64,000 bases of DNA from Cohnella thermotolerans DSM 17683 (GTDB lineage Bacteria; Bacillota; Bacilli; Paenibacillales; Paenibacillaceae), in contig NZ_AUCP01000001.1 of the NCBI RefSeq assembly GCF_000429825.1, positions 1-64,000 of the forward strand, written 5' to 3'. A model generated the notes under the pieces. That model saw only the letters and a program-made list of their open reading frames with translations. It was not told where the DNA came from and made no database searches. The position numbers were made by a program, and so were the translations under genes. This document shows positions 36,581-45,799 of this stretch, piece after piece. The stretch's first letter is position 1, and each line of letters opens with the position of its first letter.

Positions 36581-36634
36581 AAAAAGCAACCCGGCGTCGG
36601 TCGGGATCGTTCCCGTGCGACAGGACCAGGTTGC
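36581..36634 (-). terminator. Terminator between rpsO and pnp
   Basis: On the minus strand GCAACC(T)GG pairs with CCGGGTTGC around an internal loop, ending in five T, just past the rpsO stop. pnp probably has additional read-through or its own promoter in the remaining 120 bases. Confidence 0.65.
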
Positions 36635-36650
36635 TTCTCGCGACAACGAA

Positions 36651-36920
36651 TTAACGGCGCAAGCCGAGCTTCTCGATCAGAGCGCTGTAGCGTTGAACGT
36701 CCTTCTTCTTCAGGTATGCCAACAGCTTGCGGCGTTGGCCGACCATCTTGAGCAGACCGCGGCGGGAATGGTGATCCTTCTTGTGTTCCCGCAGGTGGGC
36801 CGTCAAGTTGTTGACGTTCTCCGTCAGGATAGCAATTTGGACTTCCGGAGATCCGGTATCCGTAGGGTGCGTCTTGTGAAGTTCGATCAGTTCTTGTTTG
36901 CGTTCTTGCGTCAATGCCAT
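36651..36920 (-). CDS. rpsO: 30S ribosomal protein S15
   Basis: 89 residues, normal length. The S15 signature is intact ([19 protein letters not shown], then [14 protein letters not shown]). It binds the central domain of 16S rRNA early in 30S assembly. A strong AAGGAGGTG site lies before the ATG. The gene has its own promoter (37045-37074) and a leader of about 115 bases, consistent with S15 autoregulation at the mRNA leader known in other bacteria. Confidence 0.98.
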   Translation of the reverse strand: MALTQERKQELIELHKTHPTDTGSPEVQIAILTENVNNLTAHLREHKKDHHSRRGLLKMVGQRRKLLAYLKKKDVQRYSALIEKLGLRR

Positions 36921-37044
36921 CCTTGTTCACCTCCTTAATCAATTAATCGCCGTTAGCCTCGCCGCCGCCGGTGAGCGCGGTCGGCCAAGCCAAGGTTATG
37001 CCGCATCGGCTAAGCCTTGCGGGCCGCTTAATGCAACGAGTATT

Positions 37045-37074
37045 AGTATAACATAAGACGAATGCCGGACACAA
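37045..37074 (-). promoter_or_regulatory. Predicted sigma-A promoter of rpsO
   Basis: On the minus strand TTGTGT and TATACT are separated by 18 bases, with a TGT extension before the -10. It lies between ribF and rpsO. Confidence 0.6.
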
Positions 37075-37095
37075 TGAAGCCGACGCAAAAAAACG

Positions 37096-38067
37096 TTATT
37101 CCGAGGCCAGCAGTTCGCGGGCCCGCTGCGCGTCGCGTCCGATCTGCGCGATCAGCTCGTCCAGCGAGCCGAACTTCATCTCCGGGCGAAGGAAATGGCG
37201 GAACTGAACGGTAAGCGTCCCGCCGTACAGATCCCCCGAGAAGTCGAACAGATGAACTTCAAGCTTCGGTTCTCCGCCCGGCGCGTCGACGGTCGGGCGA
37301 ACGCCGACGTTGATGACGCCGTCGGCCGTGACCGGCTTCCCGTCCTTGAAGCCGGTCACCTTTACGGCGTAGACGCCGTGCAGCGGGATGACGTAAGCCC
37401 AATCCGACTCCAGATTGGCGGTCGGGAAGCCGAGCTGCCTTCCGAGCGCTTTGCCGTGAATGACTTTCCCCCGGATTTCGAAAGGCCGGTTCAGCAGCTC
37501 GGCGGCTTCATCGCAGCGTCCCTGGGCCAGCAATTCGCGAATGCGGGTGCTGCTCACCTTGGCGTCCCCCCGGAATACGGGCTGGACGACCTGTACGTCG
37601 ATCGCCCCGCCGCTCTTCCTGCGGAGCAGGTCCGCATTGCCTTGGCCGCGATGCCCGAACTTGAAGTCGAAGCCGACGACCGCCGTGGCCACTCCCAGAG
37701 GGAGCAACAGCCGTTCGACGAATCGGTCGGCCGTCACTTGCGAGAAGGCCGTGTCGAACGACACGACGAACGCCGCTTCCACGCCCAGCCGCTCGAACAG
37801 CGCCAGCTTGTCCGGCAGCGGAGTGAGCACCGTGTGATATTGATCGTGACCGAGCACGACGCGCGGATGAGGATCGAACGTCAGCACGGCGGGCGTCTGC
37901 CCGCGGGCGCGGGCCAGCTTGACCGCGGTGCGGATCACTTCCGCATGCCCGAGATGAACACCGTCGAAGAAACCGATCGCCAAGGCAAGACCGCCCGGCT
38001 TGTTAGCGCCGGCGGGAATCGCGAACGATTGCTCCGCCTGCGAATACGAAATCTCGTAACGTTCCAC
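37096..38067 (-). CDS. ribF: Bifunctional riboflavin kinase / FAD synthetase
   Basis: 323 residues: an N-terminal FAD-synthetase domain (about 15-185) with the nucleotidyl-transfer motif FFDGVHLGHAEVI and the later SSTRIRELL, then a C-terminal flavokinase domain (about 190-310; KALGRQLGFPTANLE). It converts riboflavin to FMN and then to FAD in the cytoplasm. It corresponds to Bacillus ribC in the truB-ribC-rpsO order. It follows truB by 29 bases. Confidence 0.97.
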   Translation of the reverse strand: MERYEISYSQAEQSFAIPAGANKPGGLALAIGFFDGVHLGHAEVIRTAVKLARARGQTPAVLTFDPHPRVVLGHDQYHTVLTPLPDKLALFERLGVEAAFVVSFDTAFSQVTADRFVERLLLPLGVATAVVGFDFKFGHRGQGNADLLRRKSGGAIDVQVVQPVFRGDAKVSSTRIRELLAQGRCDEAAELLNRPFEIRGKVIHGKALGRQLGFPTANLESDWAYVIPLHGVYAVKVTGFKDGKPVTADGVINVGVRPTVDAPGGEPKLEVHLFDFSGDLYGGTLTVQFRHFLRPEMKFGSLDELIAQIGRDAQRARELLASE

Positions 38068-38096
38068 CTGAGTCCTCCTGCACTTATGACTGCCGG

Positions 38097-39056
38097 CTAT
38101 TCAGCGTCTCCCCTAGGTTCGGGAGGATGAAACACTTTGACGGGGCGCAGCCTGCCTTCCTCGGGCTCTTCCTCGAACAAGCCGAGGAACGCTTCATCTT
38201 CCGCTCGGTACACGCGCCACAGTCCCCCGGAGCCGAACGGGGCCGGCTTGAGCGCCGCGCAGGGAAGCGGCTTGCCCTGCAAGGCGTGCAGAGCCTCCTT
38301 CGCGTCCGCCGCCGTGCGCGGCAGAAAGTCCAGAAGCGCATCCGCCGCAAGCAGCCGCTGCGCGAGCTCGTTCCGGCTTTGCAGCTGTTCGATCTGCTCC
38401 AGCGTCAGGCAGTCCGCCTGCGTCAAGCCCGCGCTCTCGGTGCGCACGAGCTCCGCCATGACGGCGGGCACGCCGAGCTTGCGCCCGATGTCGACGCATA
38501 GCGTGCGGATGTACGTCCCTTTGGAGCACGTGACGGAAAACCGAAGCTCAGGGTGCGGCCCCTCCGCCTTCACGCTCAGCACCCGGATCGCGTGAATAGT
38601 GACCGGCCTCGCTTGCCGCTCGACCGTTACGCCTTGACGTGCCAACTCGTACAATCGTTTGCCGTCCACCTTGACCGCGGACACCATCGGCGGAACCTGC
38701 AGGATGTCGCCGACGAACGAGAGCGCCGCTGCCCGGATGGCCTCTTCCGTCAGATGGGAAGCGTCCGTCCGCTCGATCACCTCGCCGCCGGCGTCTTCCG
38801 TATCCGTCGCGATGCCGAACCGGAGAAGCGCTTCGTACGTTTTGGGCATCTCCTGCAAATACTCGACCATTCGGGTAGCCCGTCCGACGCAGACCGGCAG
38901 AACGCCGGTCACCGCCGGATCGAGCGTCCCCGTGTGTCCGATCCTTCGAATGCGCAAAATTCGTCTCGCCTTCGCGACAACGTCGTGGGACGTCCAGCCG
39001 GCCGGCTTCCAAACGGCGAGAACGCCTTCCAGCTCCGGAGTCGTCACCCGCTTCAT
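38097..39056 (-). CDS. truB: tRNA pseudouridine-55 synthase
   Basis: 319 residues; makes pseudouridine 55 in the T loop of tRNAs. The catalytic Asp is D46 in GHTGTLDPAVTGVLP. KVDGKRLYELARQG and the VTCSKGTYIRTLCVDIG motif are intact. The start at 39056 overlaps the nrnA stop (ATGA) and follows GGAGGAAG; the frame upstream is an artefact in nrnA. The C-terminal 90 residues are more variable and Ala/Glu-rich, as in Paenibacillus homologues. Confidence 0.96.
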   Translation of the reverse strand: MKRVTTPELEGVLAVWKPAGWTSHDVVAKARRILRIRRIGHTGTLDPAVTGVLPVCVGRATRMVEYLQEMPKTYEALLRFGIATDTEDAGGEVIERTDASHLTEEAIRAAALSFVGDILQVPPMVSAVKVDGKRLYELARQGVTVERQARPVTIHAIRVLSVKAEGPHPELRFSVTCSKGTYIRTLCVDIGRKLGVPAVMAELVRTESAGLTQADCLTLEQIEQLQSRNELAQRLLAADALLDFLPRTAADAKEALHALQGKPLPCAALKPAPFGSGGLWRVYRAEDEAFLGLFEEEPEEGRLRPVKVFHPPEPRGDAE

Positions 39057-40039
39057 CCGGCTTCCTCCAGTGCTTTGCGGGTGGCGTCCACCACTTGCCG
39101 GATCGCTTCCTCCAGCGGCGCCGACAGCCGGCAGCCGGCCGCGCGCACATGCCCGCCGCCGCCGAATTGCTGCGAGACCGCCGCCACGTCGACAAGCCCC
39201 GCCGAACGAAGACTGACCTTCACCGCATCGGAACCGATCTGCTTGAACAAAATGCCGACTTCGACGCCTTCGATGTTGCGCGGGTAATTGACCAGCCCTT
39301 CCAAATCCTCGCTCTTCGCCCCGGTCTCGCTCAAATCGTCGGTCGTCACCCACAGCCAGCCGATGCGCTGATCGTCGCTGAACGCCAGCCTGGGGAGCGC
39401 GCGCTGGATCATTTTCATCTGACCCATCGTCATGCGCTCGAGCAGCCTGTCCGCCAAGCCCGGGCCGTCCGCTCCGGCATTGAGCATCCGGGAGGCGATG
39501 TTCATGACGGCCGCGCTCGTATTCGAGTAACGGAAGCCGCCGGTATCGGTCAGCAGGCCGGTATAGACGGCCGTGGCCGAGTCGGCGTCGAACGGAAGAT
39601 TGAACGTCCGGATCAGGTCGAACAAAATTTCAGCCGTGGCCGCCGCCTCGAACCGGAGCAGATTGACGAGGCCGAAGCCGTCGTTCGTCGGATGATGGTC
39701 GATGTTGAGAATTTCCGCCCCTTCGGCGAACCAATCTCTGGCGCCGCCCGCCCGGGCGAAGTCGGCGCAGTCGACCATGATGACGTTCCGGTACGCCTTC
39801 TGCGGCAAGCCCGTCGACGCGGTCGCGATCGCGCCGCTGTTCCACAGGTAGCCGAGACGGGAAGGAACCGGACCGTCATTGTACATGGCGTACTTCTTGC
39901 CCAGCTTGTCGAGCAGCCAGGCGGTCGCCACCGTGGAACTGATGGCGTCGCCGTCGGGCTGCACGTGGGAGACGACAAGGAAATCGTCCCGCCCCCGGAT
40001 GAAATTCGCCGCTGCGGTCAGCCGCCGATCCCAGGTCAT
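39053..40039 (-). CDS. nrnA: Bifunctional oligoribonuclease / PAP phosphatase (DHH family)
   Basis: 328 residues. DHH phosphoesterase motifs: [11 protein letters not shown] (residues 25-35), MVDCAD (near 88), and the name-giving NIDHHPTND (near 112). A C-terminal DHHA1 domain ends with [12 protein letters not shown]. It degrades nano-RNAs of 2-5 nucleotides and dephosphorylates 3'-phosphoadenosine 5'-phosphate. ATGA overlaps tie it to rbfA upstream and truB downstream. In Bacillus subtilis nrnA (ytqI) is elsewhere; placement between rbfA and truB is seen in many other Firmicutes. Confidence 0.93.
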   Translation of the reverse strand: MTWDRRLTAAANFIRGRDDFLVVSHVQPDGDAISSTVATAWLLDKLGKKYAMYNDGPVPSRLGYLWNSGAIATASTGLPQKAYRNVIMVDCADFARAGGARDWFAEGAEILNIDHHPTNDGFGLVNLLRFEAAATAEILFDLIRTFNLPFDADSATAVYTGLLTDTGGFRYSNTSAAVMNIASRMLNAGADGPGLADRLLERMTMGQMKMIQRALPRLAFSDDQRIGWLWVTTDDLSETGAKSEDLEGLVNYPRNIEGVEVGILFKQIGSDAVKVSLRSAGLVDVAAVSQQFGGGGHVRAAGCRLSAPLEEAIRQVVDATRKALEEAG

Positions 40040-40392
40040 ACGCCCCTGCTCTCCCGGTTGATCTCCTGCAGCAGCGCCTCGATCCGGCTGCCGTATTCGA
40101 TCGAGCTGTCGAAGCGGAACTCGATTTCGGGCGTATGCCGGAGCCGTATCCGGCGTCCGAGCTCGGTTCTCAGAAACCCTTTGGCCTTGCCAAGGGCGAG
40201 CAAGGTCGCTTCCTTCTGCTCCTCGTTGCCGAGGATGCTCAAATAGATGCGCGCTTGCGACAAATCGCCGGTAACGTCGACGCCGGTCACCGTAATAAAG
40301 CCGATGCGGGGATCTTTAAGCTCCGTTTGAATCAAGGCGCTGATCTCTTTCTTGATCTGTTCGCCGACGCGTCCGACGCGAAATTTCGCCAT
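40036..40392 (-). CDS. rbfA: 30S ribosome-binding factor A
   Basis: 118 residues; late 30S maturation factor binding the 16S 5' region, important in the cold. The KH-like fold is recognised from [35 protein letters not shown] and the [19 protein letters not shown] end. It starts 39 bases after infB with a GAGGTGA site. The ylxP gene that Bacillus subtilis has between infB and rbfA is missing. Confidence 0.96.
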   Translation of the reverse strand: MAKFRVGRVGEQIKKEISALIQTELKDPRIGFITVTGVDVTGDLSQARIYLSILGNEEQKEATLLALGKAKGFLRTELGRRIRLRHTPEIEFRFDSSIEYGSRIEALLQEINRESRGV

Positions 40393-40431
40393 GGGCGTAT
40401 CACCTCATTCTGTATTGCGCAGTTGTGCGGC

Positions 40432-43338
40432 TTAGCGCTCGACGGACTCCATCACGAAGACTTCGATCATGTCGCCGATGTGCAGATCGTTGAACTTCTC
40501 CAGCGTAATGCCGCATTCGTAGCCTTCCGACACTTCCCTCGCATCGTCCTTGAACCGCTTGAGGGAATCGATCTTGCCCTCGTACACGACGACGCCGCCG
40601 CGGATGACGCGGGCTTCGGCGCCTCGGGTCACTTTGCCGTCGGTAACCATACAGCCGGCGATCGTGCCGACCTTGCTGACTTTGAACGTCTCGCGCACTT
40701 CCGCGTGCCCGGTGACCTTCTCCTTGAAGATCGGGTCGAGCATGCCCTTCATCGCCTGTTCGATCTCTTCGATCACTTTGTAAATGATCCGGTGCAGGCG
40801 CACGTCGACCTTCTCCTGTTCGGCCATGGAGGCCGCGCGGGGCTCCGGACGGACGTTGAACCCGATGACGATCGCCGAAGAAGCGAGCGCGAGCGAAATG
40901 TCGGATTCGGTAATGGCGCCGACGCCGCTGTGAATCGTCTTGACCCGAACGCCTTCGATGTCGATTTTCTCCAGCGAGCCTTTAAGCGCCTCGAGCGAAC
41001 CTTGAACGTCCGCTTTGATAATGACGTTGAGGTCTTTGATCTCGCCTTCCTTGATCTTGCTGAACAGGTCGTCGAGCGTCACCTTCTGGTTCGACTTCAT
41101 GGCTTCCTGGCGCGTCTTGATCGCGCGCTTGTCGGCGATCTCGCGGGCCTTGCGCTCGTCCTCGAACACCATGAACGGATCGCCGGCTTGCGGAACCTCG
41201 GTCAGACCGGTAATTTCCACCGGCGTCGACGGCCCGGCTTCCTTGACGCGGCGGCCGCGGTCGTTCGTCATCGCGCGGACGCGGCCGAAGCAGTCGCCCG
41301 CGACGAAGGCGTCGCCGACTTTAAGCGTACCGTTCTGAACGAGGACGCGGGCGATCGGCCCTTTGCCCTTGTCGAGCTCGGCTTCGATGACCGTACCGCG
41401 GGCCCGTTTGTTCGGGTTCGCCTTATAGTCGTTCACTTCGGCGACGAGCAGAATCATCTCCAGCAGACCGTCGAGGTTGATGCGTTGCTTCGCGGACAGT
41501 TCGACAAAGATCGTGTCGCCGCCCCATTCTTCCTGGACGAGACCGTATTCGGTCAGCTCCTGCTTCACTTTGTCCGGATTCGCGCCCGGCTTGTCGATCT
41601 TGTTGACGGCGACGATAATCGGCACGTTCGCCGCCTTGGCGTGGTTGATCGCTTCGACCGTCTGCGGCATGACGCCGTCGTCGGCCGCGACGACGAGAAT
41701 CGTAATATCGGTCACCTGGGCGCCGCGGGCGCGCATCGTCGTGAACGCTTCGTGGCCCGGGGTGTCCAGGAACGTAATTTTCTGTCCGTTGACTTCGACT
41801 TGATAGGCGCCGATGTGCTGGGTAATGCCGCCCGCTTCCCCGCTCGCCACCTGCGTCTCGCGGATCGCGTCCAGCAGCGTCGTCTTCCCGTGGTCGACGT
41901 GGCCCATAATCGTGACGACGGCCGGACGGGTCACGAGATCGTCCGGATCGTCGGTTTCTTCGATCGTCTCGAAGTTCGTGTCTTCGACGACGATTTTCAC
42001 TTCGGTCTCGACATTGAATTCGCTCGCGACGAGCAGGACGGTGTCGAGGTCGAGATCCTGGTTGATCGTCGCCATGACACCCATCATGAGCAGCTTCTTG
42101 ATGACTTCGGAAGCGTCCTTGTGCAGCAGCTTCGCGAGCTCGCCGACGGTCATCTCGCCGCGCACGATAATTTTCTTAGGCGTATTGTCGATCTTCTCGC
42201 GCGGCGGCTGATTGTTCTTGCCTTTGCCGTTTTTGCCGCCTTTCGCTTTCGGTCTCGCGCCGAAGCGGCCTTCCTCGAACCGCTTGCCGAAATCGTTGTC
42301 CTTCCGGCCCTTGGCGCCGCCGTTGCGGTTGAAGTCGTTGTCGCGGGGTTTGGCATCCCCGCGTCCGCCTTGCCGGCCGCTGCGGGCCGGAGCCGGCGCC
42401 ACTGCGACGGGAGCGGGCGTGCGCGGCGCGCCGCCGAAGCCGCCTTGGCCCTGCGGGCGTCCCCCGCCGAAGCCGCCGCCCTGGCCTTGCGGGCGATCCC
42501 CGCGCCCTGCGCCGGAGCCGCCGCCGCCTTGACCTTGCGGACGATCGCCCCGGCCCGCGCCGAAGCCGCCGCCCTGGCCTTGCGGACGATCCCCGCGCCC
42601 TGCGCCGGAGCCGCCGCCGCCCTGGCCTTGCGGACGATCCCCGCGCCCTGCGCCGGAGCCGCCGCCGCCTTGACCTTGCGGACGATCGCCTCGGCCCGCG
42701 CCGAAGCCGCCGCCGCCCTGGCCTTGCGGGCGGTCGCCCCGTCCGCCTTGGCCCTGCGGACGATCGCCGCGATGGCCGCCCTGGCCTTGCGGACGGTCGC
42801 CCCGTCCGCCTTGGCCCTGCGGGCGGTCGCCGCGTTGGCCGCCCTGGCCTTGCGGACGATCGCCCCGGCCCGCGCCGCCTTGGCCTTGCGGGCGGTCGTT
42901 CCGGCGATCGTCCCGCCGTGCGGGCGCGCCCTGTTCGGTTGCGGCGGAAGCCGCCGCCGGTTGGGCCGATCCTTGGGAAGGAGCGGCCGAACGGGAAGCG
43001 ATGCTCCCCTCTTCCGGCTGGCGGCCCGGCTGCGACCCGGCGCCTTGGCCCTGACGCTGTCCGGACGGGCCTTGCTGCTCGCCGGACGGCCTGCGGTCTC
43101 CTCCGCCCGTCTTGGCGTTCGATTGCGCCATTTTGGCCGCCGCGTTCGCCTTGACGTCGCGGAAAAACTTCTCCACCGCTCCTACCATGTTGTCTTCCAT
43201 AACGCTCATATGGTTATTGACGGGCAAGTTTACCCGTTTGAGGATCGTAATGATTTCCTTGCTGCTCATGTTGAGCTGCTTCGCGTATTCGTATACGCGC
43301 AGCTTATCCTTGTTGTCGTTCGTTTCTTGTTTACTCAA
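40432..43338 (-). CDS. infB: Translation initiation factor IF-2 with long repeat-rich linker
   Basis: 968 residues; GTPase that places initiator tRNA on the 30S subunit. A first IF2-N domain (about 1-60) precedes a low-complexity linker (about 60-390), then a second IF2-N ([20 protein letters not shown]), the G domain ([28 protein letters not shown]) and the C-terminal beta barrels and C1/C2 domains. The linker carries twelve copies of RPQGQGG. The start is TTG at 43338 with GGAGGTGGAG upstream, overlapping the ylxQ stop by 8 bases. It is longer than Bacillus subtilis IF-2 (about 716), because of the linker. Confidence 0.97.
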   Translation of the reverse strand: MSKQETNDNKDKLRVYEYAKQLNMSSKEIITILKRVNLPVNNHMSVMEDNMVGAVEKFFRDVKANAAAKMAQSNAKTGGGDRRPSGEQQGPSGQRQGQGAGSQPGRQPEEGSIASRSAAPSQGSAQPAAASAATEQGAPARRDDRRNDRPQGQGGAGRGDRPQGQGGQRGDRPQGQGGRGDRPQGQGGHRGDRPQGQGGRGDRPQGQGGGGFGAGRGDRPQGQGGGGSGAGRGDRPQGQGGGGSGAGRGDRPQGQGGGFGAGRGDRPQGQGGGGSGAGRGDRPQGQGGGFGGGRPQGQGGFGGAPRTPAPVAVAPAPARSGRQGGRGDAKPRDNDFNRNGGAKGRKDNDFGKRFEEGRFGARPKAKGGKNGKGKNNQPPREKIDNTPKKIIVRGEMTVGELAKLLHKDASEVIKKLLMMGVMATINQDLDLDTVLLVASEFNVETEVKIVVEDTNFETIEETDDPDDLVTRPAVVTIMGHVDHGKTTLLDAIRETQVASGEAGGITQHIGAYQVEVNGQKITFLDTPGHEAFTTMRARGAQVTDITILVVAADDGVMPQTVEAINHAKAANVPIIVAVNKIDKPGANPDKVKQELTEYGLVQEEWGGDTIFVELSAKQRINLDGLLEMILLVAEVNDYKANPNKRARGTVIEAELDKGKGPIARVLVQNGTLKVGDAFVAGDCFGRVRAMTNDRGRRVKEAGPSTPVEITGLTEVPQAGDPFMVFEDERKAREIADKRAIKTRQEAMKSNQKVTLDDLFSKIKEGEIKDLNVIIKADVQGSLEALKGSLEKIDIEGVRVKTIHSGVGAITESDISLALASSAIVIGFNVRPEPRAASMAEQEKVDVRLHRIIYKVIEEIEQAMKGMLDPIFKEKVTGHAEVRETFKVSKVGTIAGCMVTDGKVTRGAEARVIRGGVVVYEGKIDSLKRFKDDAREVSEGYECGITLEKFNDLHIGDMIEVFVMESVER
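42439..42900 (-). repeat. Tandem GDRPQGQGG-coding repeats in infB
   Basis: Twelve in-frame RPQGQGG units, most preceded by GD, with spacers that alternate between short (RG, HRG) and long ([15 protein letters not shown]). DNA copies are nearly identical (for example CCTTGCGGACGATC recurs), so the array is prone to slippage. It makes the minus strand purine- and G-rich. Confidence 0.9.
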
Positions 43339-43663
43339 TATTCTCCACCTCCGAATGTTGAACCCAGCCGCTTCGAATCATGTCCGCAAACCCTTTATCC
43401 GTCACGGCGAAAAGCACCCGTTCCGGCTTGCCTGCGGCTCCCCCCAGCTCGAAACGGGAAAACCCAATCAACAGCTCTACGCCGTAGCTTTCGCATTTGT
43501 CCGCGATTTTCTTGCGCGTGTTGCCGGAAGCGTCCGCCGCCATCAGCACCAGCTTCGCTTCCCCGGAACGAATTGCCTTCAGCACCAGTTCCTCGCCGGA
43601 CAGCAGCTTGCCGGCCCGCATCGCGAGTCCCAACCGGGATAATGCTTTATCCACCTTCGTCAT
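43331..43663 (-). CDS. ylxQ: L7Ae-family ribosomal/RNA-binding protein YlxQ
   Basis: 110 residues with the L7Ae/L30e/S12e fold: [37 protein letters not shown]. Such proteins bind kink-turn RNAs. The gene lies between ylxR and infB in the conserved nusA-infB operon, overlapping both (17 and 8 bases). The exact RNA target in this group is not firmly known. Confidence 0.92.
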   Translation of the reverse strand: MTKVDKALSRLGLAMRAGKLLSGEELVLKAIRSGEAKLVLMAADASGNTRKKIADKCESYGVELLIGFSRFELGGAAGKPERVLFAVTDKGFADMIRSGWVQHSEVENIE

Positions 43664-43967
43664 CGTCTTGCATGAGCTCCTTGTTCGCGTGGAACTCGTC
43701 TTCCACCTTTATAAAATCCGCTTCCAGCCGGTCGTAGATTTCCCCGGACACCGGCGTCTTCAGCGCGCGCTCAAACGCCTTGGATTTCTTCGCCAGCTTG
43801 AAGCAGGAAGTTTTCCCGCACAAATAGGCGCCTCGGCCCGGCTTCTTGCCCGTCAAGTCGATTTGGATGTCCCCTTGGGGCGAGCGAACGATGCGGATCA
43901 GTTCCTTCTTGGGCATCATTTCCTGACACGCTACGCATTTGCGCTGCGGAATTTTTCTCGTTTTCAA
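43647..43967 (-). CDS. ylxR: YlxR-family nucleic-acid-binding protein (RnpM type)
   Basis: 106 residues. Family signatures: RKCVACQEM near the start and GRGAYLC (about residue 50). YlxR proteins bind RNA and in Bacillus have been reported to modulate RNase P (RnpM). The C-terminal 25 residues are acidic ([18 protein letters not shown]). It lies 58 bases after nusA and overlaps ylxQ. Confidence 0.92.
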   Translation of the reverse strand: MKTRKIPQRKCVACQEMMPKKELIRIVRSPQGDIQIDLTGKKPGRGAYLCGKTSCFKLAKKSKAFERALKTPVSGEIYDRLEADFIKVEDEFHANKELMQDDDEGG

Positions 43968-44025
43968 GGTTCCTCTCCTCCCCGCCTGGCAATTCGTTGT
44001 GCGGCTCCGCCGAGCGTCTAGCCGG

Positions 44026-45126
44026 TCAGTCGATCGTTACGCTGTCCTGATGCATGACGGCGCCGGACGCCGTGCGCGGACGCCCGTATTCCTGTTCCGC
44101 CTGCGTCTCGCTCTTGATGTCGATCTTCCAGCCGGTCAGTTTGGCCGCCAGGCGCGCGTTCTGGCCTTTGATGCCGATCGCGAGCGACAGCTGGTAGTCC
44201 GGCACGATGACGCGGGCCATCTTCTCCGCTTCGAACACGATCACTTCCAGCACCTTCGACGGGCTGAGCGCGTTGGCCACGTATTCCTCGACGGAATCGG
44301 ACCAGCGCACGATATCGATCTTCTCGCCCTTCAGCTCGGTGACGATCGTCTGCACCCGCACGCCCTTCGGCCCGACGCAGGAGCCGATCGGATCGACTTC
44401 CGGATTGCGCGAGTGAACGGCGATCTTCGAGCGGAAGCCGGCTTCGCGGGCCACGGAGCGGATCTCCACGGTGCCGTCGAAAATTTCCGGAACCTCCAGC
44501 TCGAACAGCCGCTTCAGCAAGCCCGGATGCGTGCGGGACAGAATGATCTGCGGTCCCTTGCTCGTATTTTCCACCTTGGTAATATACGACTTGACGCGAT
44601 CGCCTTGCTTGAATTTGTCGGTCGGCATCAGTTCCGTGAGCGGAAGCGCCGCTTCGACTTTGCCTAAATCGACATACAGGTTGCGCTGGTCGAGACGCTG
44701 GATGATGCCCGTCACGATGTCCTGCTCCTTGTCGACGTACGCGTTGTAAATCAAGCCGCGCTCGGCTTCGCGAATGCGCTGCGTGACGACCTGCTTGGCC
44801 GTCTGCGCGGCGATGCGTCCGAAATCGCGGGGAGTTACCTCGATCTCTGCGATGTCTTCCAATTGATAGTGAGGATTAATGCTCCGCGCAGCTTCCAGCG
44901 AAATTTCCAACCGAGGGTCCAGCACTTCTTCCACGACCGTCTTGCGGGCGTAAACCTTGATCAGGCCGGTCGACCGGTTAATATCGACGCGCACGTTCTG
45001 GGCCGTATTGAAATTGCGCTTGTAGCTGGAGATGAGAGCCGCTTCGATGGCTTCGATCAGGACGTCCTTGGCGATGCCCTTCTCGCGCTCGATTTCGGAC
45101 AGCGCTTCGATAAACTCCATGCTCAT
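44026..45126 (-). CDS. nusA: Transcription termination/antitermination factor NusA
   Basis: 366 residues: an N-terminal RNA-polymerase-binding domain (1-125), S1 (about 135-200), and two KH domains ([27 protein letters not shown], then [18 protein letters not shown]). No C-terminal acidic repeats, as in Gram-positive NusA. It stimulates pausing and intrinsic termination. AAGGAGG lies 12 bases before the ATG at 45126; a second ATG two codons later is further from it. It follows rimP by 25 bases. Confidence 0.97.
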   Translation of the reverse strand: MSMEFIEALSEIEREKGIAKDVLIEAIEAALISSYKRNFNTAQNVRVDINRSTGLIKVYARKTVVEEVLDPRLEISLEAARSINPHYQLEDIAEIEVTPRDFGRIAAQTAKQVVTQRIREAERGLIYNAYVDKEQDIVTGIIQRLDQRNLYVDLGKVEAALPLTELMPTDKFKQGDRVKSYITKVENTSKGPQIILSRTHPGLLKRLFELEVPEIFDGTVEIRSVAREAGFRSKIAVHSRNPEVDPIGSCVGPKGVRVQTIVTELKGEKIDIVRWSDSVEEYVANALSPSKVLEVIVFEAEKMARVIVPDYQLSLAIGIKGQNARLAAKLTGWKIDIKSETQAEQEYGRPRTASGAVMHQDSVTID

Positions 45127-45151
45127 GTGAGTATAATTCCTCCTTCCGGGA

Positions 45152-45613
45152 TTAGAAAACGATGGCCAAACGGGCAGAGGCCACTTTATCGTAAGGGATG
45201 GCGTGTTTGCGACGGCCGACCGCGATCCGGACGACGCTTCCGTCGAAACTGTCCAGTCTTCCTTCGAATTCCTTGGCGCCGTCGATCGGCTCGTACGTTG
45301 TGACGAACACGTGCTTGCCGACCGCTTTGGCCACGTCCTCCGGCTTCTTCAGCGGGCGCTCCGCGCCGGGCGAACTGACTTCCAGGAAGTACGCGCCTTC
45401 GATCGGGTCCAGCTCGTCGAGCTTGGCGCTGACGAATTCGGAGATGCGGCCGCAATCGTCGATGTCGATGCCGCCCTCCTTGTCCACGTAAATCCGCAGG
45501 AACCAGTTGCTCCCTTCCTTGACGTACTCCACGTCCACGAGTTGGAATCCGTGATCGTCCAAGTACGGCGTGATGAAGGATTCCACGATGGATTTGATTT
45601 TCGGTGCGCTCAA
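45152..45613 (-). CDS. rimP: Ribosome maturation factor RimP
   Basis: 153 residues; assembly factor for the 30S subunit. Family blocks: [21 protein letters not shown] (in part), [32 protein letters not shown]. The start is TTG 45613: GGGAGGT lies seven bases upstream, and the resulting [11 protein letters not shown] is the usual beginning. A second TTG eight codons upstream has no ribosome-binding site. It is the first gene of the rimP-nusA-infB operon, directly behind a good promoter. Confidence 0.94.
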   Translation of the reverse strand: MSAPKIKSIVESFITPYLDDHGFQLVDVEYVKEGSNWFLRIYVDKEGGIDIDDCGRISEFVSAKLDELDPIEGAYFLEVSSPGAERPLKKPEDVAKAVGKHVFVTTYEPIDGAKEFEGRLDSFDGSVVRIAVGRRKHAIPYDKVASARLAIVF

Positions 45614-45684
45614 ATCATGACCTCCCGATTGCTTCAAATGGATCGCCTGACCGCCGCCTTAACTCGAAAAGGCCCATGGCAAAA

Positions 45685-45710
45685 CGGAAAGAGTGGGTTT
45701 CCCCACTCTT
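45685..45710 (-). terminator. Terminator after polC
   Basis: AGAGTGGG and CCCACTCT pair over 8 bp around GAAA on the minus strand, followed by TTCCGTTTTG. It separates polC from the rimP operon; note that the operon's promoter (45746-45775) lies before this hairpin, so rimP transcripts must cross it. Confidence 0.7.
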
Positions 45711-45745
45711 CTGCAGACGGTGTTATCCACATGATTACCAGAATT

Positions 45746-45775
45746 AATATACCATAACCTCTATTCGGATAGCAA
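45746..45775 (-). promoter_or_regulatory. Predicted sigma-A promoter upstream of rimP-nusA-infB
   Basis: On the minus strand TTGCTA and TATATT are 18 bases apart, with TGG directly before the -10. It lies between the polC stop and the hairpin at 45685-45710. Confidence 0.6.
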
Positions 45776-45799
45776 CCGAATTTTTGCCGTCCGGGACCG

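Noticed and set aside
42439-42900. Regular repeats that could be mistaken for a CRISPR array
   Set aside because: The units are in frame, code for GDRPQGQGG inside IF-2, and the spacers are Gly-rich coding sequence, not unique.
40135-43737. A 1200-codon plus-strand open frame opposite infB
   Set aside because: It is antisense to infB; its Ala/Leu/Arg-rich repeats simply mirror the RPQGQGG array and GC-rich codon bias. No RBS.
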